Positions 17,760 to 27,418 are shown, numbered from the stretch's first letter. The stretch is DNA of 64,000 bases from Loktanella sp. 5RATIMAR09 (GCF_001419985.1 NZ_LJAL01000008.1:115171-179170); one strand, 5' to 3'. The notes: generated from the sequence alone by a model not told the origin. Numbers and translations: made by a program.

Positions 17760-19732
17760 TTCCAGAACTCCCCAAAGCCGTCTTCGATGCGTCGTTTATC
17801 CGACGCGCGCAGTTCGTCATAAATCAGTCCGGTTCCGGACACGCGCGACCCGAAGTCACCCGATTGGCCACCTACAGACAAATTGGTCGCGCCGACACCG
17901 CCCTCTGCCGACGTCCACGACAAAGGAATAGAGATTTCGGCACCGAACTTCAGCGGTGCTGTTTCCTCTTCGCTCCATGTCGTCGATGCGGCGATGCGCC
18001 AGCCGTTGCGGTAATTGCGACCAACGGTCATGCCGACCGCAAAATCATCCGCCAAATGCTGGCCCGCGTCGAGGATAACGAAATTGCCGTTTGTGCCGAC
18101 ATTGGCATAAAGACTGCCGATCAGCGTCGTCGCATCCGCGTCCTCAAAACCGAACCAGCCTTCGTAGGCGCGCTTTTGCACATAGGTCGCCTCGAGTCCC
18201 AAAGCAAAGTTCTGTTCGGGATCACGCCAAATAATCTCGCCACTCGCACCACCGTAGGCGCGTTCAAACAAACCCGTAGAAACACGGCTGTAAAGCTCGG
18301 GCGCGATCCGGAAACGGTGCTGGACCGACAGCGATTGCAGGAACGCGATATCCGGCGCGTAGGACGTAAAGTCAGACCGTGGTTGCGGCGCGGCAGGCGG
18401 ATCTTGCTGCGTCCATTGGTTCAAAAAGCGGTAGCCCACCGATGCTGAAACGAATGTCTGCGGTGAAAACGTATAACGGGCATTGGCATTGAGTGTGCCC
18501 GTCAGTTCCAGCGTGTCGGACGTGATAAAATCCGCTTTGAAAGACGGTGACAGCCCATAAGTAAAGCGCGGCTCGAAACGATCCGCAATCAGTCCTTCGG
18601 GACGGTTGCGCGGGCGCGCCTCGAACGACGTCGCGTCCCACGCCAGTTCTGCGGCATTGGGCGCACCAACCGCACGATCAAGCCCTGCCCGGTCCAGTAC
18701 TACAACATTGCTGTCAAAGGCCCCTGTGTTCTGTGTCACACGGAATGTCGTCACGTCGGCAGGTGCGACTGCCGAAAGGATACGTGCAACCCGGCCTGCC
18801 GTGCGCGCAAAGACAACATCCTTGGCGGATGAGGCCGTCACATCAATCGTGTCGCCTTCCATCACAAAGCGGCTGATACGGATGTCTTCTTTCTCGGCGC
18901 GCTCGTTCAAAAGCACGAGAACCTGCTGTGCGCTCGGTTGCGGCTGGCTGGCGCGCGCGGGCGTGTTCGGCACATAGGGGTACGGCCCCCGCCCCACATT
19001 TTCCTGTACGAGCGCTTGGGCAGGGTTTGCTGCAAACTGTAACCGCAGGCCCGCGTTGCCTTGGTTGTTGACCAAGCCGGTGACGGTCAGCCCATCCAGA
19101 ATCTCATAGGACAGGCTGGCAGCGAGGGTTTCATCGGCATCTGGGCCTGCAACGCCACTATATTCCGCCGCAGCCACAAGACCGGCCACGCCAGTATCCC
19201 AGACGATATTCGCGAAAGGCGCGGTATCGCCCTCAAACAGGTGATCAGTCCGGATGGTTCCGTCATCCACACCGCGATCTTCCGCGACGGTCTGCGCATA
19301 ACGCCCCCACCCTATGCCAGCAGACGCCGCGAAAGCGCCAAAGGTCTTGCTGGCAAGCACATACTCGCCCGAGCCGCGATCATCGCTTCCAAATCCCACG
19401 ATCCCGACGGTCAGACCGGGCGTGTAGGTGCGTTCTTTCAAGAGGCGCACACCAAAGCTCAGTTCATTGCCACTCGAACTGCCCGTGTCATCATCATAGG
19501 TCGGAAAGCTGATCCCGACTTCAAGCCAATCGCTCGGCTGTAGCCCAAGAGACAGCGCACGGTAGTCTTCGCGGAAATCGAATTGGATCGCAAAATCATC
19601 AGCAACGCCGCTGGCGGCGCGGGGCGTATCTATCGCTTGTGACAGGCCGCCGATGCCTTCTGCAGCAGCGCTTGCCACAAACAGGGATGACAAGACGAAA
19701 CAGAGGGCGATCCCGTGGGGTTTCTGGCGCAT
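17756..19732 (-). CDS. yjbH: YjbH domain outer-membrane protein (DUF940, GfcD-like)
   Basis: 658 aa with a signal peptide cleaved after SAAA. The N-terminal part begins GGLSQAIDTPRAASGVADDFAIQFDF, split here for brevity, which matches YjbH proteins. A central region near 270-340 is periplasmic (VLLNERAEKEDIRISRF...). The C-terminal half has barrel strands with family marks such as QHRFRIAPELYSRVSTGLFE and PLSWTSA. YjbEFGH promotes exopolysaccharide production in E. coli. Here only H and F remain, and no glycosyltransferases are next to them, so a stand-alone outer-membrane glycan export pore is likely but unproven. Confidence 0.86.
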   Translation of the reverse strand: MRQKPHGIALCFVLSSLFVASAAAEGIGGLSQAIDTPRAASGVADDFAIQFDFREDYRALSLGLQPSDWLEVGISFPTYDDDTGSSSGNELSFGVRLLKERTYTPGLTVGIVGFGSDDRGSGEYVLASKTFGAFAASAGIGWGRYAQTVAEDRGVDDGTIRTDHLFEGDTAPFANIVWDTGVAGLVAAAEYSGVAGPDADETLAASLSYEILDGLTVTGLVNNQGNAGLRLQFAANPAQALVQENVGRGPYPYVPNTPARASQPQPSAQQVLVLLNERAEKEDIRISRFVMEGDTIDVTASSAKDVVFARTAGRVARILSAVAPADVTTFRVTQNTGAFDSNVVVLDRAGLDRAVGAPNAAELAWDATSFEARPRNRPEGLIADRFEPRFTYGLSPSFKADFITSDTLELTGTLNANARYTFSPQTFVSASVGYRFLNQWTQQDPPAAPQPRSDFTSYAPDIAFLQSLSVQHRFRIAPELYSRVSTGLFERAYGGASGEIIWRDPEQNFALGLEATYVQKRAYEGWFGFEDADATTLIGSLYANVGTNGNFVILDAGQHLADDFAVGMTVGRNYRNGWRIAASTTWSEEETAPLKFGAEISIPLSWTSAEGGVGATNLSVGGQSGDFGSRVSGTGLIYDELRASDKRRIEDGFGEFWN

Positions 19733-19939
19733 GTGGTTCTTTCAACCCTTCGGTAACTGATCCGCAACATTCAGGGCAACCTAGCCAAGGACGCAGGGCA
19801 TTGTCGAGCCATTTGCCCGGATTGCACATAGGTCCGGAAAATTATTGTGCCGCATTTACGTGAAATTAAGCCAGCAACCGGCATACGCATTCTGGGCCAC
19901 AACCGCGACTGTGACCCTTTGAAAAGGAGTAGTTCCAGA

Positions 19940-20227
19940 ATGACTGACGATACGGCAAGTTTTGAACTTCCCAAGATGATGAAGGTTGATGATTGTGAAG
20001 CGTTGCACAGGTTTCTGGCCGATGCCCAAAACAAACACATCGCTTTTGATTGTTCAGCGGTCGAAAGGCTTAGCGGTTTAGCGGCGCAAATTCTGGTGAT
20101 GGCGGCGGGCGTGTGGCGCAGCCAGTCGCTTGACGTTACTTTTGGCAGCCCCTCGGACGGGTTCTCGCTAAGCGTCAGCATGCTCGGTCTGAACGATCTC
20201 CTTTTACCGGCGCAGGTGACCGCATGA
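19940..20227 (+). CDS. STAS-domain protein opening the chemotaxis operon
   Basis: 95 aa from ATG 19940, with AAAGGAG 9 bases upstream. Anti-anti-sigma (STAS) fold: FDCSAVERLSGLAAQILVMAAG, with the Ser of the usual phosphorylation loop retained (RLSGL). SpoIIAA-like STAS proteins are switched by phosphorylation, often by a HPK or a cognate kinase. It overlaps cheY by 4 bp, so its role is tied to the Che system. No anti-sigma kinase is present here; it may be a structural adaptor of the array. Confidence 0.85.
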   Translation: MTDDTASFELPKMMKVDDCEALHRFLADAQNKHIAFDCSAVERLSGLAAQILVMAAGVWRSQSLDVTFGSPSDGFSLSVSMLGLNDLLLPAQVTA

Positions 20228-20592
20228 CCGCGCATATCCTTGCCATTGACGATTCGCGCACGATCCGTGCCTTGCTGACCGCAACGCTGGAAAAAGCGGG
20301 CTTTGCCGTGACCACCGCCGTGGACGGGGTGGACGGTGTTGAAAAGTTCCAAAGCGCCAACGCCGATCTGGTGATTACAGATGTGAACATGCCGAACAAA
20401 GACGGCTTTGGCGTGATCGAGGATATCCGCCAAGGGGCCGTGAACCGCGCAGTTCCAGTCCTTGTTCTGACCACAGAAAGCGGGGCCGCACTCAAAGAGC
20501 GCGCGCGCAAGGCCGGGGCCACAGGTTGGATTGTAAAGCCTTTCGACGATGATGCGCTGGTATCGGTCATCAAGCGGCTGACAGGGGCCTGA
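20224..20592 (+). CDS. cheY: CheY-like response regulator (first copy)
   Basis: 122 aa single receiver. Acidic pocket DD near residues 9-10 (LAIDDSRTIR), phospho-acceptor Asp in VITDVNMPNKDG, switch Thr in VLVLTTESG and Lys in WIVKPFD. No output domain. Its position just before cheA suggests it is the direct phosphate acceptor. Confidence 0.95.
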   Translation: MTAHILAIDDSRTIRALLTATLEKAGFAVTTAVDGVDGVEKFQSANADLVITDVNMPNKDGFGVIEDIRQGAVNRAVPVLVLTTESGAALKERARKAGATGWIVKPFDDDALVSVIKRLTGA

Positions 20593-20595
20593 ACC

Positions 20596-22692
20596 ATGAC
20601 AGACATTGCAATTCTTGACGCCTTTTTTGAAGAATGCGAGGACCTTCTGGTTGCCCTCTCGGACGGTCTAGAGCACATGCGGGAAGGCAAGGCTGACAAT
20701 GAAACCGTCAACGCAGTGTTTCGGTCTGTCCACTCGATCAAGGGTGCGGCTGGCGCCTTCTCACTCGAGGATCTGGTCAGTTTTGCCCACATCTTCGAAA
20801 CAGTTCTGGATGACGTGCGCTCTGGCAAGCTCGGGACAGATGACACACTCTTGCGGGTACTGCAGCGGGCCGGTGACATTCTAGCGGATCTGGTGGATGC
20901 CGCCCGTGACGGACTTCCGGCTGATGCCGATCAGGTGGATCCGGTTGTCGCAGAACTGCAATCCTTCTTGGGTGCCGACGGCCTTGTCGAAGAGGAATTC
21001 GTGTTCGAAGCCCTCACTTTAGCCTTTGACAGCGCACCGAACACGGCAACCTATCAGGTGCAATTCAGGCCAAGTAGGGAGTTTTATGCAACAGGCAACG
21101 ATCCGACTCTGGTGATCGCGGCACTGCAAGATTTGGGGCCCTGCACGGTCCGCACCCTGAATGGCGACCTGCCTCAGGATTTTGCAGATTTTCAATGGGA
21201 CGAGGGCTATCTGACCTGGCAGGTGGATGTGGCAGATCAGCAAAATGATTTGGCTATCAGAGAAGTCTTCCAATTCGTTGACGACCTTTGTGATCTACAA
21301 ATTGCCGAAGCTTTCGGCGACGAAACAACCCCCGTGGCTGACGATGATGCGCCCGAGGCCGCGTTATCGCCGGAAACCGCAGGACCTATGCCTGAAACAG
21401 CGCAAGAACCCGTCGTAGAGCGTGCCGAAACGGAGGACGCCCCGGCAAAGGCTGACAAACCTGCCAAACGACCTGCAAGCACCTTACGCGTCGATCCCGA
21501 ACGCGTTGACCGGTTGATCAATGCGGTAGGTGAATTGATTATCAACCAGTCCGTTATTTCACAGCGGATTGACGAAGCAGGCCTGCCCAACAGTGCCGAA
21601 CTGCACGGTGATCTGGACGATTACAAACTTCTGGCCCGCGAAATCCAGGAAGGTGTGATGGCGATCCGCGCGCAGCCTGTGAAGCCGCTATTTCAACGGA
21701 TGTTGCGTATCGCGCGCGAGGCGGCCGATGCCACCGGTAAAGACGTCAACCTCGTGACGGAAGGCGACGGAACCGAGGTGGACAAGATCGTTGTCGAACG
21801 ACTGGCTGACCCCCTGACCCACATGATCCGCAACGCCATTGATCACGGCATTGAAAAGCCACAAGATCGAACAAACGCCGGAAAACCCGCGACCGGCACG
21901 TTGCGCCTGACAGCAAGCCAGCGATCAGGCAGTATCGTGATCGAGATAATTGATGACGGGGCAGGCCTTAATCGCAAGCGCATCAAAGAGATTGCGGTCA
22001 GTAAGGGACTGATTTCGGCAGATCTCCAACTCACAGAACAGGAAATCGATCACCTGTTGTTTGCGCCGGGGTTCTCCACAGCTGCGGAGGTCACTAATCT
22101 TTCGGGCCGCGGCGTGGGCATGGATGTGGTCAAAACGGCGATCACCGCCTTGGGGGGGCGGATAACGATCAGCAGCACCACTGGCCAAGGAACCACATTT
22201 TCGATCACCTTACCGCTCACGCTGGCGGTCATGGACGGTATGATCATCAACGTCGGCGGTCAGACAATGGTCGTTCCGATTTCCAGCATCCTCGAAACAA
22301 TCCGCCCCACTGACGCCGATCTATCCCGGATTGGCCTGCATAGCCAGTTGCTCCGCATTCGGGGCGACTATGTCCCTATTATTGACTTGGCAGAACGGCT
22401 TGGGGTGCGATCATCATCAGAGACTATGACTGATCGGGTGCTCTTGCTGATACAAACGGAAGCTGTGACGCAATGCGCATTGGCCGTGGATGATATTTTC
22501 GACCAGCGTCAGGTCGTCGTGAAAAGCATGCAAGGCAGCTACGGAGAAATTGCCGGGATTTCAGGGGCCACGATATTGGGCGACGGCAAGATCGCTCTGA
22601 TCATCGATCCCGACGCTATTGCCGCAGCACCTACCACTGAATTGAAGTTGCAAATCCAAGCCCAAAGAGAGGTCGCACATGCAGCAACATGA
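20596..22692 (+). CDS. cheA: Chemotaxis histidine kinase CheA
   Basis: 698 aa. HPt domain (1-105) with phospho-His46 in VHSIKGAAGAF. A P2-like response-regulator docking region around 155-235, then an acidic Pro/Ala linker. The dimerisation helices begin near 295 (DRLINAVGELIINQSVI). The ATPase domain has MIRNAIDHGIE, IIDDGAGL and GRGVGMDVVKTAI. The CheW-like domain occupies about 550-690. The complete set of kinase motifs suggests an active enzyme. The stop overlaps the cheW start by 14 bp. Confidence 0.97.
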   Translation: MTDIAILDAFFEECEDLLVALSDGLEHMREGKADNETVNAVFRSVHSIKGAAGAFSLEDLVSFAHIFETVLDDVRSGKLGTDDTLLRVLQRAGDILADLVDAARDGLPADADQVDPVVAELQSFLGADGLVEEEFVFEALTLAFDSAPNTATYQVQFRPSREFYATGNDPTLVIAALQDLGPCTVRTLNGDLPQDFADFQWDEGYLTWQVDVADQQNDLAIREVFQFVDDLCDLQIAEAFGDETTPVADDDAPEAALSPETAGPMPETAQEPVVERAETEDAPAKADKPAKRPASTLRVDPERVDRLINAVGELIINQSVISQRIDEAGLPNSAELHGDLDDYKLLAREIQEGVMAIRAQPVKPLFQRMLRIAREAADATGKDVNLVTEGDGTEVDKIVVERLADPLTHMIRNAIDHGIEKPQDRTNAGKPATGTLRLTASQRSGSIVIEIIDDGAGLNRKRIKEIAVSKGLISADLQLTEQEIDHLLFAPGFSTAAEVTNLSGRGVGMDVVKTAITALGGRITISSTTGQGTTFSITLPLTLAVMDGMIINVGGQTMVVPISSILETIRPTDADLSRIGLHSQLLRIRGDYVPIIDLAERLGVRSSSETMTDRVLLLIQTEAVTQCALAVDDIFDQRQVVVKSMQGSYGEIAGISGATILGDGKIALIIDPDAIAAAPTTELKLQIQAQREVAHAAT

Positions 22693-23146
22693 AGATCCCA
22701 AAGCCGCAAAACAGATTGAATTTGTGACACTCGTTGCAGGAGGGCAAAGCTTCTGCATCGAAATCACGCAAATTCGCGAAATCCGGCGTTGGACACCGGT
22801 TACCCTGTTGCCGCATTCACCACCCTATGTCCTCGGTGTCATCAACTTGCGCGGTGCCGTCATTCCTATTCTAGACCTTGCGGCCAAACTCGGCTTTCGC
22901 GCGATCGAGCCGACCGAGCGTCACGTCATCATCATCATCTCAGTTGAAGAGCGCATCGTCGGGCTTTTGGTTGAATCCGTCTCCGAAATCTTGGGGATCA
23001 ACTCCGACATGGTGCGCGAAACACCACGCACCGAAGAAGATGAATCCACCCGCGCGATCAACGGGATCATCCCGACAGGGGACGACATGATAAAAATTCT
23101 GAGTCTTGAGGCACTTTTGCCCACAAAGCTTGCGACGGCCGCATGA
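22679..23146 (+). CDS. cheW: CheW coupling protein
   Basis: 155 aa, single CheW domain: FVTLVAGGQSFCIEITQIREI, then SPPYVLGVINLRGAVIPILDL and VGLLVESVSEIL. It links receptors to CheA. Overlaps cheA by 14 bp and cheR by 4 bp. Confidence 0.97.
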   Translation: MQQHEDPKAAKQIEFVTLVAGGQSFCIEITQIREIRRWTPVTLLPHSPPYVLGVINLRGAVIPILDLAAKLGFRAIEPTERHVIIIISVEERIVGLLVESVSEILGINSDMVRETPRTEEDESTRAINGIIPTGDDMIKILSLEALLPTKLATAA

Positions 23147-24054
23147 TGGAGCGTGTGCCGTTCTCCCGTGGGGAAACATTTCACGAATTCACGTTTTCGG
23201 ATCATGATTTTCAGATGATCTCGGATCTCGCGAACGCACGCTATGGGCTCTTCTTACAGCCATCGAAAAAGGCGCTCGTTCACTCGCGCCTCGCAAAGCG
23301 CTTGCGCGCTCTTAAACTAGCCAGTTTTGAAGACTACTGCAGTTTACTCAACAAGACGGAGGGTGATGCGGAGCGCCCGCATCTTCTGTCAGCACTGACT
23401 ACGAACGTGACCCATTTTTTCCGCGAAATGCATCATTTTGATTTTCTAAAAGACGTACTGGTGCCACAGTTGATTGAAAAGTCAGAAGCAGGCAATCCTG
23501 TGAGGCTTTGGTCTTCTGCCTGTTCATCTGGACAAGAGGCGTATTCGATCGCAGCGGCGCTTATCGCCGCCGCTCCGAAACTTTCACAACATGACATCAA
23601 AATCCTTGCAACAGATATCGACCCGCAAGTGGTTCAAACGGCAAAGCGCGCAGTCTATCCAACCGAGCAGATAGAGACACTACCGCCGTTTTGGCGCGAC
23701 CTGCTGACGGGATCCAAGAAACCGCAATCCGGCGACTTCAGTATCGACCCGGCCTTGCAAAACCTCATCTCGTTTGGCGAACTCAATCTGATTGCTGACT
23801 GGCCGATGAAGGGCAAATTTGATGTCATACTTTGTCGAAACGCAGCGATTTATTTCGACAAAGCTACACAAGCTCGTCTTTGGGGGCGGTTTGCCGATGT
23901 CTTGGTTGAAGGGGGGCATCTGATGATTGGCCATTCAGAACGTTTAAGCGGCCCGGCACAGAGTGCATTCAAAAGCGTTGGAATCACAACCTATCAAAAA
24001 CTGACAGTGGCATCCGCCCCTTTAAAAACAACGGATGAAGGAGATAAGAATTGA
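23143..24054 (+). CDS. cheR: CheR receptor methyltransferase
   Basis: 303 aa. N-terminal helical domain (about 20-95) followed by the SAM-binding domain: LWSSACSSGQEAYSIA, ILATDIDPQVV, and DVILCRNAAIYFDK. Family function is S-adenosylmethionine-dependent methylation of receptor glutamates. No receptor gene occurs in the window, so the substrates are encoded elsewhere. Confidence 0.95.
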   Translation: MMERVPFSRGETFHEFTFSDHDFQMISDLANARYGLFLQPSKKALVHSRLAKRLRALKLASFEDYCSLLNKTEGDAERPHLLSALTTNVTHFFREMHHFDFLKDVLVPQLIEKSEAGNPVRLWSSACSSGQEAYSIAAALIAAAPKLSQHDIKILATDIDPQVVQTAKRAVYPTEQIETLPPFWRDLLTGSKKPQSGDFSIDPALQNLISFGELNLIADWPMKGKFDVILCRNAAIYFDKATQARLWGRFADVLVEGGHLMIGHSERLSGPAQSAFKSVGITTYQKLTVASAPLKTTDEGDKN

Positions 24055-24437
24055 GCCTGAAAGACTCCTTGCGGGTAATGATCGTCGACGACATGGGCGT
24101 TAGTCGCGGCCTTTTGGTGCAAGCGATTGAAGAGATGGGTATCTGGAAAAACCAGGCCGAGAACGACGGGCGCGCAGCCCTCCAAAAACTGATCGCAGAT
24201 CCGGTCCACCTTGTGCTGTCTGATTACAATATGCCCGGCATGGACGGGCTACAACTGTTGCAGGCACTGCGCCAAAATAGGTCAACTGCGCGGATTGGCT
24301 TTATTCTGGTCACAGGCAACCCAACACCAGACCTTGTCAGCAAGGGCAAAGCCCTTGGCTTGAACAACATCATTAAGAAACCGTTTACCACGGCAACTAT
24401 GAAACAATGCATCGAGAGCGTGGTAGGCCGCTTATGA
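24051..24437 (+). CDS. CheY-like response regulator (second copy)
   Basis: 128 aa receiver with TTG start overlapping the cheR stop (TTGA) and AAGGAG 6 bases upstream. Acidic residues IVDD near the start, phospho-acceptor in VLSDYNMPGMDG, Lys in IIKKPFT. It differs clearly from the first copy. Possibly a phosphate sink or a second output. The TTG start may lower its translation relative to the other genes. Confidence 0.93.
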   Translation: MSLKDSLRVMIVDDMGVSRGLLVQAIEEMGIWKNQAENDGRAALQKLIADPVHLVLSDYNMPGMDGLQLLQALRQNRSTARIGFILVTGNPTPDLVSKGKALGLNNIIKKPFTTATMKQCIESVVGRL

Positions 24438-24817
24438 CCGTGTTGCCGCGTGATTGCCCAACTGCAGAGGTCTCCCTGAGCCAAGTCTTGCACCAAACGG
24501 GGACCTGTCTCACGCAGTTGAGCGAAAAAATTCTTGATCTGGAACATACGATTTGGGGGGTACCCACACCGCCAGGCGAACCCGTGATGCAGGCCAACGC
24601 ATTGCAAGCACTCGATTTCATGAAACAGGCGACCGATGATCTGGCGGGTTTACTTGAGAGGTTGGAAAAAGCTGTCCCGAGTACCGTCAATGTAAGCGAG
24701 ATTGAGGTGATCGCCCCGATGAAACTCGAGGTCTTGCGTCAGATCATCACCACCAACGCAAACGCGTTGAACGCAGCCGACAATCACGCGGAAAAACAGG
24801 AGGTAGAAATTTTCTAG
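24434..24817 (+). CDS. Unrecognised 127-aa protein of the chemotaxis operon
   Basis: Starts at ATG 24434 (ATGA overlap with the second receiver gene). A longer frame to 24407 lies inside the receiver gene and is rejected. It is mostly alpha-helical: helix one LSQVLHQTGTCLTQLSEKILDLEH, described here in two parts, helix two ALQALDFMKQATDDLAGLLERLEK, and a third helix near 95-115. There is no transmembrane segment. Coupled position suggests a component acting on the second receiver, such as a phosphatase or adaptor. CheZ motifs are not visible. Function unknown. Confidence 0.75.
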   Translation: MTVLPRDCPTAEVSLSQVLHQTGTCLTQLSEKILDLEHTIWGVPTPPGEPVMQANALQALDFMKQATDDLAGLLERLEKAVPSTVNVSEIEVIAPMKLEVLRQIITTNANALNAADNHAEKQEVEIF

Positions 24818-24991
24818 AACCTTCGCAATCTCGTCCAACCCACTCTTTTGGGGTCGGTCTGTTTCGAAGTCAAAGCATCCTGCTAGATTGCAGATACTCA
24901 CAAGACCGCTCATTCAAGGGCGCGCCGTGAACGCGTGCCAGCTTAACTCTCTCTGACGAAACGACGCCCTATCACCATTTCCGGACCACAA

Positions 24992-25975
24992 ATGAAATTC
25001 CTGATTACACATCAGTCTCAGCTGTCCTTGGCACGTGTCCGGCGTGCGATAAAGGCTGCACATCCGCAAGCACAGTTTCTGACGGCAACCTCCCTGACCG
25101 AAACCTATAACCTGTCAGAACATCATGAACCGAACTGTGTCCTTATCTCGGAAGCACTGGCCAATCTTCCGGAATGCGAACTTCTCTTGTCTCTATTTGG
25201 TATCCTCAAAATCACTTGCGTCGTCTTGACCGCAGCAGACAGCCGCGCCGACATCCATTCACTTCCTGAAGCCCTCGCAAAAATCCCTGAAGCCGATTTC
25301 GAACAGCACCTTAGTAATATCCTGAAGGCCGCAGACGAGGCAACTCCCGTTGCTCGGGCTAATCCGAAAAAGGAAAGTCCTGTAAGCACCTATGATCCAA
25401 ACAAGTTTATCCTCATCGGTGCGTCCACTGGCGGGATCGACGCATTGATCACAATCGCACAACACTTTGAGGAAAACTGCCCGCCAGTTTTGATAGTACA
25501 GCACACCGGAGGCAGCTTTGCCAAAAGTCTGATCCGCCTTCTGAATAGCGCGTGCCGTGCCACGGTATCACCGGCCGAAGACGGGATAGAAATAAAACCT
25601 GGCCATATCTATCTTGCACCTGATGACAGATTCCATCTCACGCTTGCCCAGCGCAGGAAACCGGCCATTCATCTACAGCCCCACGATTTGATATCGGGGC
25701 ATCGCCCTTCGATTGATGCACTATTTATGTCAGCCATGCCAATGGCTCCACAAGTCACCGCCGCCCTTCTCACGGGGATGGGGAAAGATGGCGCAGCCGG
25801 TCTGACCGAATTGCGCAGGGCCGGCGCGCACACCATAGGGCAAGATCAACATACAAGTGTCGTCTACGGGATGCCGCGGGTGGCAATGGAAATGGGTGGC
25901 GTGTGTCAGCAACTCCCCCTCGGTAAAATCGGGCCTGCGCTGCTGCATGCATCAGCAGGAAAGATGCGCGCATGA
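24992..25975 (+). CDS. cheB: CheB methylesterase with degenerate receiver domain
   Basis: 327 aa. The C-terminal esterase has its triad: Ser145 in GASTGG, His171 in VQHTGG and Asp266 in GMGKDGAAG. The N-terminal 115 residues fit a receiver fold in length, but the strand-3 end reads NCVLISEALANLP, where the phospho-acceptor Asp should be, and the N-terminal acidic pair is replaced (LITHQSQ). So regulation by CheA phosphate is unlikely. There is no clear ribosome site before the ATG, and 174 bp separate it from the preceding gene, so a separate promoter is possible. Overlaps cheD by 4 bp. Confidence 0.93.
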   Translation: MKFLITHQSQLSLARVRRAIKAAHPQAQFLTATSLTETYNLSEHHEPNCVLISEALANLPECELLLSLFGILKITCVVLTAADSRADIHSLPEALAKIPEADFEQHLSNILKAADEATPVARANPKKESPVSTYDPNKFILIGASTGGIDALITIAQHFEENCPPVLIVQHTGGSFAKSLIRLLNSACRATVSPAEDGIEIKPGHIYLAPDDRFHLTLAQRRKPAIHLQPHDLISGHRPSIDALFMSAMPMAPQVTAALLTGMGKDGAAGLTELRRAGAHTIGQDQHTSVVYGMPRVAMEMGGVCQQLPLGKIGPALLHASAGKMRA

Positions 25976-26493
25976 CATCCGCGCAAAAAATGATCACAAT
26001 CATTCAGGGTGACTATGCCGTTTCCAGCGATCCTGCCGTTGTCATGTCAACAGTTCTGGGGTCCTGCGTCGCGGTTTGTCTGTATGATGCACAGGCCGGT
26101 GTGGGTGGTATGAACCACTTTTTACTGGCGGGTACGGGTGCTGCGCGCGGGAACGATTTGCGCTACGGCGTCAATGCGATGGAACTTTTGATCAATGAAC
26201 TGCTTCGTGCCGGTGCAGAACGCCACAAACTGACAGCGAAACTCTTTGGCGGTGCGCGCATGACGGAGCATTCCCGCGACATTGGTCAATCCAATGCACG
26301 TTTCGCGGCTGATTTCCTGATGCAAGAGGGTATTCCCTGCCTGTCCCAGAGCCTCGGCGGTGATCAGGCGCGCCGCGTGCAGTTTATACCTGCGACCGGA
26401 GCTGCACGCCAATTGCAGATCGCAGGTGTCGCGCCCGAGATTATCCCCGAAAAACCGGCGGCACCGCCTCCGCCGGACATCACGCTTTTCTAA
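25972..26493 (+). CDS. cheD: Receptor glutamine deamidase CheD
   Basis: 173 aa. Cys in VLGSCVAVCLYD is the catalytic nucleophile, with GGMNHFLL (His) and KLFGGARM as further family blocks. CheD deamidates receptor Gln and can interact with CheC or other proteins. The C-terminal tail is Pro-rich (PAAPPPPD). It closes the operon. Confidence 0.96.
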   Translation: MTSAQKMITIIQGDYAVSSDPAVVMSTVLGSCVAVCLYDAQAGVGGMNHFLLAGTGAARGNDLRYGVNAMELLINELLRAGAERHKLTAKLFGGARMTEHSRDIGQSNARFAADFLMQEGIPCLSQSLGGDQARRVQFIPATGAARQLQIAGVAPEIIPEKPAAPPPPDITLF

Positions 26494-26495
26494 CG

Positions 26496-27380
26496 TCAGC
26501 CGGATTTTGCATCAATTGCCTGAAGACGCTTGAGCAAGGATGACGTGTCCCAACGCCCGCCACCTAGTTTTTGCACATCTTTATAGAATTGGTCGACCAG
26601 CGCTGTCACAGGAAGGCTTGCCCCGTTTTCATCTGCGGCATCAAGGCAAATGCCCAAATCCTTGCGCATCCAATCCACCGCAAAGCCGTGGTCCCATTTA
26701 TCAGCCAGCATCGTTTGATGACGGTTCGACATCTGCCAACTGCCAGCGGCACCTTGGCTGATCACTTCGACAACCGCATCACCATCAAGGCCTGCCTTTT
26801 GCGCAAAATGAAGTGCCTCGGACAGTCCCTGCACCAGACCCGCAATCGCAATCTGGTTACACATCTTGGTCATTTGCCCGGCACCGCTTTCACCGATCCG
26901 CCGGCAGAGCTTGGCATAGGCAGCGATCACAGCCTCGGCGCGGGCATAGCTGTCTTCGGCCCCACCGCACATGACCGAAAGCGCACCGTTTTCAGCGCCC
27001 GCCTGCCCGCCCGATACGGGTGCGTCGATAAAGGCGATGCCTTTTTCGGCGGCCACATCATGCAATTCCCGTGTGACTGCCGCAGAAACTGTCGTATGAT
27101 CGACAAAGATGGATCCAGCCGACATCGCCGCAAAGGCGCCGTCTTCACCCAAACACACCGAACGCAGGTCATCATCGTTGCCCACGCATGCCATGACCAA
27201 CGCGGCCCCTTCCGCAGCCGCACGCGGCGTTTCGCCCAGCGCGCCACCGTGCTGTGCCACCCATTTTTCTGCCTTGGCCGTTGTGCGGTTGTAGACCGTC
27301 ACATCATGCCCGGCTGCCTGAAGGTGACCCGCCATAGGGTAGCCCATGACCCCGAGGCCCAAAAACGCTAGTTTCGTCAT
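26496..27380 (-). CDS. NAD(P)-dependent beta-hydroxyacid dehydrogenase (3-hydroxyisobutyrate dehydrogenase family)
   Basis: 294 aa from ATG 27380 (AAGGA upstream); the longer frame to 27437 adds an unrelated N-terminus. Rossmann motif GLGVMGYPM at the start, substrate loop DAPVSGGQAGAENG near 118-131, and catalytic Lys in GAGQMTKMCNQ. Substrate (hydroxyisobutyrate, tartronate semialdehyde or succinic semialdehyde) is not determined by the sequence. Convergent with cheD, with only 2 bp between them. Confidence 0.93.
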   Translation of the reverse strand: MTKLAFLGLGVMGYPMAGHLQAAGHDVTVYNRTTAKAEKWVAQHGGALGETPRAAAEGAALVMACVGNDDDLRSVCLGEDGAFAAMSAGSIFVDHTTVSAAVTRELHDVAAEKGIAFIDAPVSGGQAGAENGALSVMCGGAEDSYARAEAVIAAYAKLCRRIGESGAGQMTKMCNQIAIAGLVQGLSEALHFAQKAGLDGDAVVEVISQGAAGSWQMSNRHQTMLADKWDHGFAVDWMRKDLGICLDAADENGASLPVTALVDQFYKDVQKLGGGRWDTSSLLKRLQAIDAKSG

Positions 27381-27418
27381 CGCAGTTGTCCTTATCTTTC
27401 GTAAACTTGGCGCAATAC

